A stretch of 64,000 bases of DNA from Spirosoma pollinicola (GCF_002831565.1 NZ_CP025096.1:5310609-5374608), one strand, 5' to 3'. Shown: positions 40,558-49,719, counted from the stretch's first letter. Notes: a model not told the origin generated them from the letters alone. Program-made: numbers and translations.

Positions 40558-41937
40558 ATGAAACTATCAACAGCACCAGCCAATTTACCCGACGTTTCAA
40601 GAACAACAAATGAGAACAAGGCCTATGCTTGGTATTTCGCAGCCATCAGTGCGGTTTATTTAATCATTGCCGCCGGGCTCGCTGTACGGGTTAAATGGGG
40701 GGTTATGGATGAAGATTTTCATCTGGAATCCAGTAAGCCGTTTGCCCAGTTTGGGATCAATTACACCACCTTGTATAATCATGTACCACCCACGGGTGTA
40801 TCCAGTCACTTTTGGTTTGCTTTTTGGCTCTGGTTATTTCCGGGTATTGATTACATCGGTCTTCGTCTGATTACCTGCGCCGGGCTAGCGTTGCTCGTAG
40901 GCCTGATTTACTTTTATCTAAGAACAATTTCGGTTGATTCACAGCGGAAAATCCTGGGTGCCAGTTTATTTATGCTGGCTTTCCCTTATTTTTTCCTGAG
41001 TGTCTCTACCGTTATGACGGAAGGCCCGTCTTATATTTTTCTGTTTGCCAGTCTGTTGATTCTTGCCGTTTCACGACTTAGGCAGCTTCCCCTCTTTTTT
41101 CTGGCTTGCGTGCTGCTGGGATGCACAACGGTGTCGCGCTTTTATTTTATTCCTCTTTTACCGGCTCTGTTTGTTGTTTTGTTTGTAGCTGATTGGGAGC
41201 AATACAACCAGCAGGGTGCCGTAAACGAGTTGGGCCGTAAACTACTGAGATACTTGTTTATTGCTGTGGGGATACTGCCACTGGTTGGCCTCGCTATTAT
41301 ATGGGGTGGGTTAACGCCACCAGCCTTCCATCAGTGGTCCAAGTTACGTTCGGGTATCAGTTTCAATACCTTCCGGCCCCTGTCAACATTCATATTGATA
41401 GGTATTTATGTTGCTCCTATTGTGCTGGTTAATGTGTATTGGAAGGCTAAAGGACTACTACGTTCGGTTGGTATTGGGGTAGCTGTCGCCCTGATTTTAG
41501 CGCTGGTAAATGTTAATCTCTTTCACGATTCTTCGTCAGTTAACGACGTAACAAGTGGGCCGGTTGAGCATACGTTAGCTTGGCTGATATCGAGAGGTGA
41601 GTTGGCTTATCGGGCAGGGCTTTTTATGTTTTATAGCTTGAGCTTTATCAGTATGGCAGTCATTATACCGTGGATAGTCGATTTTGTCAAGGCAAAAGAT
41701 TATTCCGATAAGGCGCTTGTCTATTCGATTGCGTTTGTTGTGCTCTTCGTTATTTCTCAGGCGTTTGTGGGCGGAAATCATCCGTTTTTCGAGCGTTATC
41801 TTACGCACCCGTGGCCGTTTCTGGGCTATATACTGGTCTGTATGTTTCCTAGATTCCTTACAACACGAACGTATCTGGCGTTGGGCGTATTTACCGTCTT
41901 CTCGGTATTTATGTTAATTAAGTGGGGGGTACAGTAA
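40558..41937 (+). CDS. Multi-spanning membrane protein, GT-C glycosyltransferase-like
   Basis: The true start is the ATG at 40558 (a TTG lies just before it), giving 459 residues with about 10-12 helices. The first outer loop holds GVMDEDFHLESSKPFAQFG, an acidic Asp-Glu pair placed as in the GT-C catalytic loop of ArnT/PMT/ALG-type lipid-linked sugar transferases. The rest is hydrophobic with few marks (VSTVMTEGPSYIFLFASLLI, FVGGNHPFFERYLTHPWPF). The role as a glycosyltransferase is inferred from topology and the DE loop; a transporter or unknown membrane protein remains possible. It is alone in its direction. Confidence 0.6.
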   Translation: MKLSTAPANLPDVSRTTNENKAYAWYFAAISAVYLIIAAGLAVRVKWGVMDEDFHLESSKPFAQFGINYTTLYNHVPPTGVSSHFWFAFWLWLFPGIDYIGLRLITCAGLALLVGLIYFYLRTISVDSQRKILGASLFMLAFPYFFLSVSTVMTEGPSYIFLFASLLILAVSRLRQLPLFFLACVLLGCTTVSRFYFIPLLPALFVVLFVADWEQYNQQGAVNELGRKLLRYLFIAVGILPLVGLAIIWGGLTPPAFHQWSKLRSGISFNTFRPLSTFILIGIYVAPIVLVNVYWKAKGLLRSVGIGVAVALILALVNVNLFHDSSSVNDVTSGPVEHTLAWLISRGELAYRAGLFMFYSLSFISMAVIIPWIVDFVKAKDYSDKALVYSIAFVVLFVISQAFVGGNHPFFERYLTHPWPFLGYILVCMFPRFLTTRTYLALGVFTVFSVFMLIKWGVQ

Positions 41938-41965
41938 ACCGGTGTCGAATTTTCAATGACCGGTA
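41938..41965. terminator. Small hairpin between convergent genes
   Basis: ACCGGT copies at both ends (ACCGGTGTC...GACCGGT) can pair across 12 bases directly after the glycosyltransferase-like stop, followed by ATTTTAA. Confidence 0.45.
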
Positions 41966-42004
41966 TTTTAACCGATTTAGTGTTTACCACTCACTGATTA
42001 AAAC

Positions 42005-42949
42005 TCAGTAGGGATCAATAGTACTCAAGGGCGTTTCCGGGTCTATTTCCGCTAAGGGTTCGGGCTGGGGCGCTTGTCTCAAAACTGGTGCAGGTTTTGG
42101 TAAAAATTGATAACTGCCATAAGCCGTTCCTAACCACCAGACTTTCAGGCCCACACGAGCGAAAATCAATGTTTGCTGGATTAAAAACATAACGCCAATA
42201 GTGAGCCAGCCGCTCATCAGAATGGCTTCGTCAAGTAAATAGTAGATCCCAAACAGGGCAGTTCCCAACAGGATCATCAACCAATACAAGCCATATGTCC
42301 GGGCGGGGTTTCGCATAACGAGTCGCCCGGCATGCCCAAATGCACGAAAGGCATTGTGCTCATCTTCCCGAAACATGAGCACCTTTGCATAGTCGCCTAT
42401 ACAAAGCATTAGCGTAGCCGTTACCGCAAAGAGTGAAAAGAAACCGGCTCCTATCCAGAAGAGGCCGCGTTCTGTAAAAGAATCGTTGACCGCAATGCTG
42501 ACTAACGAGCCTATAACCAGCCACAGGCCGCCCCCAACCACAACAAAAAGCAGTGTAACACCAAAAAGCCGCAGGAACCGTCCGGTATAATGCGCGCATC
42601 CCTGCCAGAACATACCACTACTAAATGGCGTGTTCGGCTGCGAAAAACGCAACAGGATTCCGCCCGCAAAAAAGACGCTTAGAAATACATATACTATGCC
42701 TAACCAACGGCCAACACTCATTAGCGGAGAAATGACCCGTCCACTGCGATTCATAAAGTCAGAATAGACCGTGTAATCGAAGCCTTTGAGCAAATTCAGA
42801 AAGGCCAGCGAATTCTGGTCTTCAACCTTGAGGGTATTATAAAACGGGAACGCAACCAGCAATCCCAACACCAGGGTGATGCCATAAATCAGCCACAAGA
42901 GCCGAAACGATTGCATCGTTTGGCCGAAGGATGTGCAGAGAGAGTTCAC
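42005..42949 (-). CDS. Six-helix inner-membrane protein, unknown
   Basis: The 314-residue protein starts at GTG (42949); the in-frame ATG at 42916 (MQSFRLLWLIYGITLVLGL) is equally possible. About six hydrophobic segments are present (LLWLIYGITLVLGLLVAF, VYVFLSVFFAGGILL, LFGVTLLFVVVGGGLWLVI, and more). A proline-rich cytoplasmic tail follows (PKPAPVLRQAPQPEPLAEID). No family motif is recognised. It lies directly downstream of nuoB, but a 76-base gap and the absence of complex I features argue against a NADH dehydrogenase role. Confidence 0.65.
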   Translation of the reverse strand: MNSLCTSFGQTMQSFRLLWLIYGITLVLGLLVAFPFYNTLKVEDQNSLAFLNLLKGFDYTVYSDFMNRSGRVISPLMSVGRWLGIVYVFLSVFFAGGILLRFSQPNTPFSSGMFWQGCAHYTGRFLRLFGVTLLFVVVGGGLWLVIGSLVSIAVNDSFTERGLFWIGAGFFSLFAVTATLMLCIGDYAKVLMFREDEHNAFRAFGHAGRLVMRNPARTYGLYWLMILLGTALFGIYYLLDEAILMSGWLTIGVMFLIQQTLIFARVGLKVWWLGTAYGSYQFLPKPAPVLRQAPQPEPLAEIDPETPLSTIDPY

Positions 42950-43025
42950 GTTCTTATACAGGGTTTCAGGTTCGCTGACTCGATGAAATTACAGGGGATT
43001 TTAACTGAGATCTGGCAAATGAAAT

Positions 43026-43523
43026 TTATTTATTGTCAGAAAGCGGGTGTTCGGTTCTGATTTTCTCCTGCAATTTCAGAAAGCCATCAATTAACGCTTC
43101 CGGTCGCGGTGGGCAGCCGGGCACATACACATCAACCGGAATGATCCGATCAACTCCTTTCACAACGTGGTAACCATGCTGCCAGTAGGGCCCGCCACAG
43201 TTGGAGCATGACCCCATCGAGATCACATAACGGGGTTCAGGCATTTGTTCGTAAAGTCGTCGAATCCGGTCAGCCATTTTGTAGGTTACCGTGCCGGATA
43301 CAATCATAACATCAGACTGACGGGGCGAAGGACGCGGAAAAATGCCGAACCGTTCGAGGTCGTAACTGGCCGCAAAGGCCTGCATCATTTCAATAGCGCA
43401 GCACGCTAGCCCAAAGCTCAGGGGCCACATGGATTTTTCCCGCGACCAATTCAGCAGGTCTTCGGAATGCATCATGATTACACTGGCTTCGCCAGTCTTG
43501 TCGGCTATAGATTGGGGTGTCAT
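43026..43523 (-). CDS. nuoB: NADH-quinone oxidoreductase subunit B
   Basis: The 165-residue protein has all four ligands of the N2 cluster: C41 and C42 (GLACCAIEMM), C106 (MGSCSNCGG) and C137 (VPGCPPRPEAL). The length is normal for NuoB. It passes electrons to quinone at the base of the complex I arm. A 543-base unknown gene separates it from nuoA, and no nuoC follows; the rest of complex I must be elsewhere. Such split nuo sets occur in some Bacteroidota. Confidence 0.95.
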   Translation of the reverse strand: MTPQSIADKTGEASVIMMHSEDLLNWSREKSMWPLSFGLACCAIEMMQAFAASYDLERFGIFPRPSPRQSDVMIVSGTVTYKMADRIRRLYEQMPEPRYVISMGSCSNCGGPYWQHGYHVVKGVDRIIPVDVYVPGCPPRPEALIDGFLKLQEKIRTEHPLSDNK

Positions 43524-43527
43524 CGTT

Positions 43528-44070
43528 TTAATTAGGATTAGGCAAACTATTGATCATGTCTTCCTGATACCGGATTGTGAAGGGTTCTATCTGACGGAAT
43601 AGAAATAGTTCGGGATTGTTTCGATCCAGCGGACGAATAACCCGGCCACTTATATTACTAATGAGCGAGCCTACCAATAACCCGGCGGCTGCACCGCCAG
43701 CCGCAGAGAGTGTTATGGTAAGGCCATAAATAAGGGGTGTGCGAACCTGGTTTTTCTGCAAGGATTGGTTGGCAGCATACCCCGTTAGTAAGCCGCCAAC
43801 AATGGCTCCGCTTATAAACGCATTCTTTTTACTATTTCGACGAACAATCACTTTGCGGATAGTTGCCAATTGAACAAGGCCTCCCCGGCTATTGTTGGTT
43901 GCTCCTACTCTAAGGTACGAGTCATCAACGTCGGACAGTAAACCCCGAAGGCGCTGTCCGGTTTTCAACACAACCGTAACCCGATAAACAGCAGCTTCAT
44001 GTTGTTGGGCAAATAACCCAACCGATACCAACAAATGTAGGGCTACTGCCAAACAGGTATGACGCAGCAA
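43528..44070 (-). CDS. Unknown envelope protein between nuoA and nuoB
   Basis: The 180-residue protein starts at TTG (44070), eight bases after the nuoA stop, and stops four bases before nuoB, so the three genes are one transcript. It has a signal peptide (LAVALHLLVSVGLFAQ). A small beta-domain follows (YRVTVVLKTGQRLRGLLSDV, YLRVGATNNSRGG, LATIRKVIVRRNSKKN), resembling an SH3-like or LSm-like fold. Then come two Gly/Ala-rich segments (AFISGAIVGGLLTGYAAN, TLSAAGGAAAGLLVGSLI) that could insert in a membrane like glycine-zipper motifs. It is not a known complex I subunit. It may be an inserted gene or a lineage-specific assembly factor. Confidence 0.65.
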   Translation of the reverse strand: MLRHTCLAVALHLLVSVGLFAQQHEAAVYRVTVVLKTGQRLRGLLSDVDDSYLRVGATNNSRGGLVQLATIRKVIVRRNSKKNAFISGAIVGGLLTGYAANQSLQKNQVRTPLIYGLTITLSAAGGAAAGLLVGSLISNISGRVIRPLDRNNPELFLFRQIEPFTIRYQEDMINSLPNPN

Positions 44071-44078
44071 ACGTTGAC

Positions 44079-44546
44079 TTATCGCCTGTACCGTTCGTTT
44101 ACCTGCTGGTATAGTTGGTCGGGTACTTTGGTTTCTATTGATGGTACTTTGGGTTGTGGTTTGACCCAGTCAAGGTAACCTTTTGCCCATACATAGGCAA
44201 GACCGAGGGCAAGAACGACGACAAACAAAATGGCTTCGGTCAGGGCAAACCAACCCCACAAACCACCTGTCTCGCTAATGTATCGCTCCTGGCCAAATAC
44301 CGTTGCCCACGGAAAGAGAAAAACCAGTTCGACATCGAACAATACAAATACCAGCGCTACGACATAAAACCGAATGTTGAACTGCACATTAGCGTTGCCA
44401 ATCGGTTCTTCGCCCGACTCATAGGTACTGTTTTTCTCAACGTTCGGCCTGTGCGGACGCAGCATACGCGCCACAAACAGCACGATGGCGATGAACGCAA
44501 ACGCAGCTAGAATAAACAGCAGAATGATACCGAAGTCGGAAAGCAC
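44079..44546 (-). CDS. nuoA: NADH-quinone oxidoreductase subunit A
   Basis: The 155-residue protein starts at GTG (44546) and has three membrane helices: FGIILLFILAAFAFIAIVLF, YVVALVFVLFDVELVFLFPW and a third ALTEAILFVVVLALGLAYVW. The NuoA signature YESGEEPIGNANVQFNIRFY and FDVELVFLFPWA are both present. Membrane subunit of complex I. It is first in a unit with the unknown gene and nuoB. The C-terminal tail is slightly longer than usual. Confidence 0.94.
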   Translation of the reverse strand: MLSDFGIILLFILAAFAFIAIVLFVARMLRPHRPNVEKNSTYESGEEPIGNANVQFNIRFYVVALVFVLFDVELVFLFPWATVFGQERYISETGGLWGWFALTEAILFVVVLALGLAYVWAKGYLDWVKPQPKVPSIETKVPDQLYQQVNERYRR

Positions 44547-44561
44547 GTGGAGCTAATTTAT

Positions 44562-44634
44562 GGTTTTTCGGTTTTCGGCAGGCGTACGCGTGAACAGTTA
44601 CGCGTCAGCCCACCGAATACCGTAAACCGAAAAC
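44562..44634. repeat. Imperfect inverted repeat upstream of nuoA
   Basis: GGTTTTTCGGTTTTCGG at the left and CCGTAAACCGAAAACC at the right, with ACGCGT on each side of the centre, form a long but mismatched hairpin. It is two bases after the stop of the barrel gene and 16 bases before the nuoA start. Confidence 0.55.
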
Positions 44635-44635
44635 C

Positions 44636-45244
44636 TTATTTCTTCTTCTTTTTTGGGAACAGATTATATACAATCGACACCTGAAGGTTGCGGTTGTAAT
44701 ACGATGCTGTTGCTTCGTTCGATACGTTGGTAAAGCCATACACATAGCGAACATGCAGGCTGAACTTATTGAGCATATCCAGGAAGTCGTAGTGTACTCC
44801 TAAAACTGCACCCAGGTCATTTTGCGCACCAGGGCCATTTTCTGAACCCGCATTGAGGGCATAACTGAACTCAGGTCCGGCTTGTATGGTCAGCCCTTCA
44901 GTTGGAATGTAGCCAAGCAGGACAGGCACGCTGGAATAGTAATAGGAATGGCTTGATGTTGATCGGCCCCCCACAATTTCCTGTTGAAAAGTACCGCCTT
45001 TAACCGCAAGAAGCACTTCGGGCTGGAGCACCAGCTTGTTGTAACGATACCGATACATAACACCCAGGTTGGGTACCAAAGCCCGTTTCGGGATATTGAC
45101 AGTTGTTCCTGAAATGGACACCTGTGAGAATGAAGCACCTATTTTAACACCGAAATGGCCGCCAATGGGTTTGTCACTTTGCGCCTGCGCAAGCAGGGAT
45201 GAGGTCACTAAAAAAAATAGAATAAGGAAACGATATGTGTACAT
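44636..45244 (-). CDS. Outer-membrane beta-barrel protein (PorT-like)
   Basis: The 202-residue protein has a signal peptide (FLILFFLVTSSLLAQAQ) and the order of strands of the small PorT/OMP beta-barrel family: GGHFGVKIGASFSQV, LVPNLGVMYRYRYNKLVLQP, GLTIQAGPEFSYALN, FSLHVRYVYGFTNV and LQVSIVYNLF. A C-terminal lysine run (KKKKK) follows the last strand, which is unusual for a barrel that would normally end in F. Function unknown. Confidence 0.8.
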   Translation of the reverse strand: MYTYRFLILFFLVTSSLLAQAQSDKPIGGHFGVKIGASFSQVSISGTTVNIPKRALVPNLGVMYRYRYNKLVLQPEVLLAVKGGTFQQEIVGGRSTSSHSYYYSSVPVLLGYIPTEGLTIQAGPEFSYALNAGSENGPGAQNDLGAVLGVHYDFLDMLNKFSLHVRYVYGFTNVSNEATASYYNRNLQVSIVYNLFPKKKKK

Positions 45245-45390
45245 ACGGGACTGCTGAAAGGTAACTAACCTTACAATAACGAGTTTCTGCCCGGGTAAGC
45301 CGGACTGCCCGAAACGTCGGACCGTCGTAAAATTGGTGAAAAAAGTTAAGAAATGGCTGTTAAGATTCGTTAACTGGATGAGCCGGGCAG

Positions 45391-45951
45391 CTAGTTAAGC
45401 CTTGGGTCAACGGGATAATGGGCTATCGACTTATATTCACCTCCCTTGCGTTTCAGGACCTCGCGCCAGAATTCGGTTGTTGGGGTATCGAATAAAAAAT
45501 CGGCTTTGGTTCGGCTGATGATCCACGCTTTCTGCGTTAGTTCACTGTCCAGCTGCCCTTCGTTCCAACCCGAATACCCGATAAAGAAACGGATATCCCG
45601 CTCGGTAATGGTGCCCAGATTGACGGCTTGCTTGATTTGCTCAAAATCGCCACTCCAATATAGATCATCGACCACGCAGATCGAGCCATCAATCAAATCG
45701 GGCCGACGATGAATAAAATGCAGGGTATTTTGCTGAACAGGCCCACCCACAAATAGGGGCAAATCGGTATGAATGTCGTCAATAACATCGCCCAGGTGAA
45801 TATCAGTCACTTGATTCAGAACCAAACCAAAGGTGCCAACGGCGTTATGCTCACAAACCAGTACAACACTGCGTTCAAAGTTATTGTCGCCCATAAAGGG
45901 CTCGGCAATCAATAAATCTCCATTCTTAACAATCGGCGAAGACGTATTCAT
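45391..45951 (-). CDS. YqgE/AlgH family protein
   Basis: The 186-residue protein shows the family profile: GDLLIAEPFMGDNNFERSVV, CEHNAVGTFGLVLNQ, LPLFVGGPVQQNTLHFIHRR and FIGYSGWNEGQLDSEL. The function of YqgE is not settled; it is a conserved cytoplasmic protein in many Gram-negatives. It stands alone, and the 145-base gap to the barrel gene contains only weak GCCCGG/CCGGGC pairings. Confidence 0.92.
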   Translation of the reverse strand: MNTSSPIVKNGDLLIAEPFMGDNNFERSVVLVCEHNAVGTFGLVLNQVTDIHLGDVIDDIHTDLPLFVGGPVQQNTLHFIHRRPDLIDGSICVVDDLYWSGDFEQIKQAVNLGTITERDIRFFIGYSGWNEGQLDSELTQKAWIISRTKADFLFDTPTTEFWREVLKRKGGEYKSIAHYPVDPRLN

Positions 45952-46189
45952 AGGTCAAAATGCGGTTAACGAGTAATGTACTAAAACGCCTTTTCTGTAA
46001 GCGATATTGGTTAAAAACTGTTAAATACGCTAGCTGAAGCTATAAAATTGACCTTACGGACGGATTTTTAAATTAGTCTTATTGTAGAGAAGGAAAACAT
46101 AGTAAATGACCCCTATATCTTACTTCTACTTTATAGATGAACATAACATCACTTATGTGTAGTCGATTAACGTCCTATCAGCTACCCTC

Positions 46190-46774
46190 ATGAAAACGTT
46201 TATTTTTATCTTATTGGCAAACACTTGTCTATTAGCACAAAGTAAAGTGTCAATTGCTCCAAGTTACTGGTTTCTACATAGTAACTATAATTACCAAATT
46301 CAATCAATTTATGATGGGACAATTAAGGGATATGACGGTTATTCCGTGGCCTCATCTATTGGTCTCAATGCCAGATACCATTTTACACCAAGGTGGGATT
46401 TATCGGCTGGATTACTTTACAATAAAACAACATCACATTTGAAGGACCCATCAACTAATGACGTCAGGTTGGGAACCAAATATATCCAATTGCCTATACT
46501 CATAAATTTCAGGTCATCTGTCAAACGCATATCACCTTACTTCTCGGCCGGTGCTATTTTAGAGAAAAGTGCATTAGCTGGTAATGATCGGGTAAAGCCA
46601 AGTGCTGTTATTGGTATAGGAGTAGATTACAGAATTAGTAAGAATGTTGACTGGTTGGTCCAGCCAACTGGTAGTTACTTATTCTACAAGCCCGATTCAG
46701 GGTGGTTATACCAATTTAAAGATTATAACTCATACAGAATTGGCATACAGACTCAACTTATGTTTCACTTCTGA
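46190..46774 (+). CDS. Outer-membrane beta-barrel protein in a low-GC island
   Basis: The 194-residue protein has a signal peptide (MKTFIFILLANTCLLAQS) and barrel-like strands (IGLNARYHFTPRWDLSAGLL, LPILINFRSSVKRISPYFSA, VIGIGVDYRISKNVDWLV, RIGIQTQLMFHF), ending in F. The coding sequence is clearly richer in A/T than its neighbours, and so are 46000-46190 and 46775-47160. This points to a recently acquired or fast-evolving gene. Function unknown. Confidence 0.75.
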   Translation: MKTFIFILLANTCLLAQSKVSIAPSYWFLHSNYNYQIQSIYDGTIKGYDGYSVASSIGLNARYHFTPRWDLSAGLLYNKTTSHLKDPSTNDVRLGTKYIQLPILINFRSSVKRISPYFSAGAILEKSALAGNDRVKPSAVIGIGVDYRISKNVDWLVQPTGSYLFYKPDSGWLYQFKDYNSYRIGIQTQLMFHF

Positions 46775-46830
46775 ATAAGCGTCACAGACGTTTATTTTAG
46801 GGGCTGGCTTAGTATATCTACTAAGTCTAA

Positions 46831-47016
46831 CTATGAAACGAGTCCGGGAATTAACTGACTGCCTGTAACGGTAGTAACCTTTGTTATACCAGCAATACCC
46901 ATATAAGCAACGCCTTCCTTCGTGTCAATTCGCTGAACAGACTGGCACTCCTGCCCTTGACAAAACTGACTGAAGAAGCAACTACCAATTGTTAACAGGA
47001 GAATGTAAATCTTCAT
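46831..47016 (-). CDS. Small secreted peptide, doubtful
   Basis: A 61-residue reading frame with a convincing signal peptide (MKIYILLLTIGSCFFSQFCQ, followed by GQE) and a short mature part with one cysteine (ECQSVQRIDTKEGVAYMGIA). It lies in the same low-GC stretch as the barrel gene and is convergent with it. There is no family match I recognise; the signal peptide is the main reason to keep it. Confidence 0.45.
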   Translation of the reverse strand: MKIYILLLTIGSCFFSQFCQGQECQSVQRIDTKEGVAYMGIAGITKVTTVTGSQLIPGLVS

Positions 47017-47189
47017 GTTGATGTTTTATGCGTGAAATCAGGGTTACTTGCCTGGTAAAAATAGGGTAAAAAGGACATTTGCCATGGTTTCCTGATTGAA
47101 AAAACGACCAATTTATTGATTGGACTTGCTGACTATATCTCGTTAGTATTTACCAACTTTGTCTACGCAAGAAAAACTAGATTGACTCA

Positions 47190-48425
47190 ATGCACGATCA
47201 GATTCACGACCGGCGCGGTTTTCTCCGGAAAAGTGCTTTAGCTACGCTTACAACGTTAGTAGGTACCCATATTGCTTTTGCCGACAAGATTCCGCCTTTT
47301 TATACACCGATAGGCTTCGATTATGATCCTTTGAAGGGCAAGAGTCCTGACATGAAAGTGCTGGGCGATAAACCCTGGAATGTCGAATCGCCCATTCATT
47401 TGTTAGACGATGCCATTACGCCCGTCGAAAAGATGTTTATCCGCAACAACGGTTTGATTCCATCCGAACCGATTGATCCGGCGACCTGGACGCTCACTAT
47501 AAAAGGAGAATCGGTAAAAGCGACAAAAACATACACGCTCAATGACCTCAAAAAACGTTTCAAACCGTATACGTACCAGCTTGTGCTCGAATGTGGCGGT
47601 AACGGTCGCTCAGGCTATGAGCCCCAAACAACGGGTAATCCGTGGGATCAGGGAGCCGTTAGCTGCGCCGAGTGGACGGGCGTTCGTCTGAAAGATATTC
47701 TGGCCGATGTGGGGCTGAAAGACGATGCCGTTTACATTGGCTATTATGGGAAAGACCCGCACCTGAGTCAGGACCCCACAAAAGTGGCTATCTCTCGCGG
47801 GGTGCCGATGAAAAAAGCCCTCGAAAACGAGACGCTTATTGCCTGGGCATTGAACGGAAAGGATATTCCGTTGGCTCATGGCTATCCGCTTCGGCTGGTC
47901 ATTGGCGGTTGGCCTGCCTCGGTATCGGGCAAGTGGCTGCATACGATTGCCGTTCGGGACAAAATTCACGATGGGGCAAAAATGGAAGGCCATAGCTATA
48001 AGATGCCGATTCGGCCTGTACAGCCCGGCGAGAAAATTCCTGAAACACCCGAAAACTTCCGCATCATTGAGTCGATGCCCGTGAAGTCGATGATTACGTA
48101 CCCTAAAACGGGTGCCATGGTCGATGCAAAAAAAGTGCTTTCCCTGCGCGGTCACGCGTGGGCGGGCGATCGGGCCGTTCAGGAGGTGCAAACATCCATC
48201 GACTACGGCGCTACCTGGCAAAAAAGTAAGCTACAGCCACCCAAAAATCGACTCGCGTGGCAACACTGGTCGGCCGAATTAACATTCCCCCAATCAGGTT
48301 ATTATGAGGTGTGGGTGCGGGCTACCGACAGCAGTGGCGTTACGCAGCCAGTTGTCATTCCCCAATGGAACCCCGGCGGTTATTTAAATAATGCCTGCCA
48401 TCGGATTGCTGTAAAAGCAAGTTAG
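47190..48425 (+). CDS. Sulfite oxidase-family molybdopterin enzyme (SorA/SoxC-like), Tat-exported
   Basis: The 411-residue protein has a Tat signal (DRRGFLRKSALATLTTLVG) and the sulfite oxidase fold: the molybdenum-ligating cysteine C135 in LVLECGGNGRSGYEP, HLSQDPTKVAISRGVPMKKA, PLRLVIGGWPASVSGKW, and a C-terminal Mo-co dimerisation domain (YPKTGAMVDAKKVLSLRGHA, YYEVWVRATDSSG). It oxidises sulfite to sulfate in the periplasm. The cytochrome encoded 23 bases downstream is the likely electron acceptor, as in SorAB. A substrate other than sulfite is possible. Confidence 0.9.
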   Translation: MHDQIHDRRGFLRKSALATLTTLVGTHIAFADKIPPFYTPIGFDYDPLKGKSPDMKVLGDKPWNVESPIHLLDDAITPVEKMFIRNNGLIPSEPIDPATWTLTIKGESVKATKTYTLNDLKKRFKPYTYQLVLECGGNGRSGYEPQTTGNPWDQGAVSCAEWTGVRLKDILADVGLKDDAVYIGYYGKDPHLSQDPTKVAISRGVPMKKALENETLIAWALNGKDIPLAHGYPLRLVIGGWPASVSGKWLHTIAVRDKIHDGAKMEGHSYKMPIRPVQPGEKIPETPENFRIIESMPVKSMITYPKTGAMVDAKKVLSLRGHAWAGDRAVQEVQTSIDYGATWQKSKLQPPKNRLAWQHWSAELTFPQSGYYEVWVRATDSSGVTQPVVIPQWNPGGYLNNACHRIAVKAS

Positions 48426-48448
48426 GTCTGGCAAAAGCATCAAACGTA

Positions 48449-48859
48449 ATGAAAACAGTAAATACCTTTTTGTTAATTGGCGTCCTACTAATTAGCCTGC
48501 TTAGTTTTCAGGGTGTTTATGCGCCCCGGAAACAGACAGCTTTAATTGCCGTAGCCGACACCGCCAAAATTGATGCCGAATCAGGAATGGTCAATGACCC
48601 AAGTCTGATGATGGTAAAAGCACAGTGTACGGCCTGCCATTCGTCGAAACTCATCTTGCAGCATCGGTTTAGCCGGGCTGGCTGGCTGGAACGTATCCGC
48701 TGGATGCAGAAATACCATAAACTCTGGGACTTGGGCGAATCGGAGAAGGTCGTGCTGGATTATCTCGAAAAAAATTACGGGCCTCAGACAGCCGTTAATC
48801 TGACAAATTTTCGACGCACTCCACTGAAAGAAGTCAAATGGTATAAACTGGATCAATAA
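48449..48859 (+). CDS. Small c-type cytochrome paired with the sulfite oxidase-like enzyme
   Basis: The 136-residue protein has an N-terminal membrane anchor or signal (TFLLIGVLLISLLSFQGVYA) and one haem-binding site C60-T-A-C63-H64 (KAQCTACHSSKL). After it a helix with WLERIRWMQKYHKLWDLGES provides the probable distal region; Met in RWMQKY may be the axial ligand. The gap of 23 bases to the upstream enzyme gene makes the pair an operon. Its role as electron acceptor of that enzyme follows from the context. Confidence 0.83.
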   Translation: MKTVNTFLLIGVLLISLLSFQGVYAPRKQTALIAVADTAKIDAESGMVNDPSLMMVKAQCTACHSSKLILQHRFSRAGWLERIRWMQKYHKLWDLGESEKVVLDYLEKNYGPQTAVNLTNFRRTPLKEVKWYKLDQ

Positions 48860-48895
48860 GCAGGTATTCGTTCTTGAAAAACGTGCATCACTATG

Positions 48896-49489
48896 CTATT
48901 CCTGAAACGTCAGGCCTACTTTTTTGCCAGAAATGCGTTCGAGTAAGGGCCGAAGCATCTGGTTGGCATTTTGACGCGTTTGGTTGAGGATGCCGCCGTT
49001 CAATGCCGATTGTTTTACCAGATGCTCCGCTTTTCTGTAGGCATCGCTTACCAGTTGAGATTCGTTCAGAAAGGAGAACCGGGTGTCATACACCCTTGAC
49101 CGGTCGTGGTTGATTTTCCAGGTGCAAAGCTCAGCTTTGGGAAGCTTGATAGTGATCGAATCGGTACCGGCCACAATGTCGTCCAGCTTGATTTGTGTTA
49201 GGTCAATACAGCCCGTGGCTTCTCCTTCCACGATTAAAATGGCGTTTGCATTGGGTAGAAACGTATTTACCTGCTCGTGTTCGACAATGTCTTTGAAGGT
49301 ATATTTCACCAACTCCAGTTTTCCAAGCGCCTTCACTTCCGTCAAAACAATGCTCTGCGTTGTGTTTTCCCCCCGCCGGAATCGACTCATAAAACCGTTC
49401 CCACGAATCTGCTCCCAAAGGGCGATCAGGCCGGCCACTAGTAAGGTAATAAGGAATAGACGTAACAGTGTATTGATGAGTCGGGTCAT
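48896..49489 (-). CDS. DUF4230 family protein
   Basis: The 197-residue protein has one N-terminal membrane segment (LLRLFLITLLVAGLIALWEQ) and a soluble domain with the DUF4230 marks VLTEVKALGKLELVKYTFKD, IVEGEATGCIDLTQIKLDDI and SITIKLPKAEL. Members are single-span envelope proteins of unknown role. It is convergent with the cytochrome gene; 36 bases separate them. Confidence 0.82.
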   Translation of the reverse strand: MTRLINTLLRLFLITLLVAGLIALWEQIRGNGFMSRFRRGENTTQSIVLTEVKALGKLELVKYTFKDIVEHEQVNTFLPNANAILIVEGEATGCIDLTQIKLDDIVAGTDSITIKLPKAELCTWKINHDRSRVYDTRFSFLNESQLVSDAYRKAEHLVKQSALNGGILNQTRQNANQMLRPLLERISGKKVGLTFQE

Positions 49490-49719
49490 AGAGTATGAAA
49501 AAGTAGGTTACTTGATTATGAGGCCAGGGTGTTGACCGTACTGAGCGGTAGTTAACGAAAGTTGTTGCGAAATCTGGCTGAACTTAACAATATTTAACGA
49601 ATCAAAGCCCGGCCCTATCACTAAATTTGGCCAATTGCCGCAACTGCTTTCTGGCTCACACGTGTACAACGCCAAGGCAGATGTTCACTTGTCTAAACCT
49701 GAATAAACCAATAGTTAAA

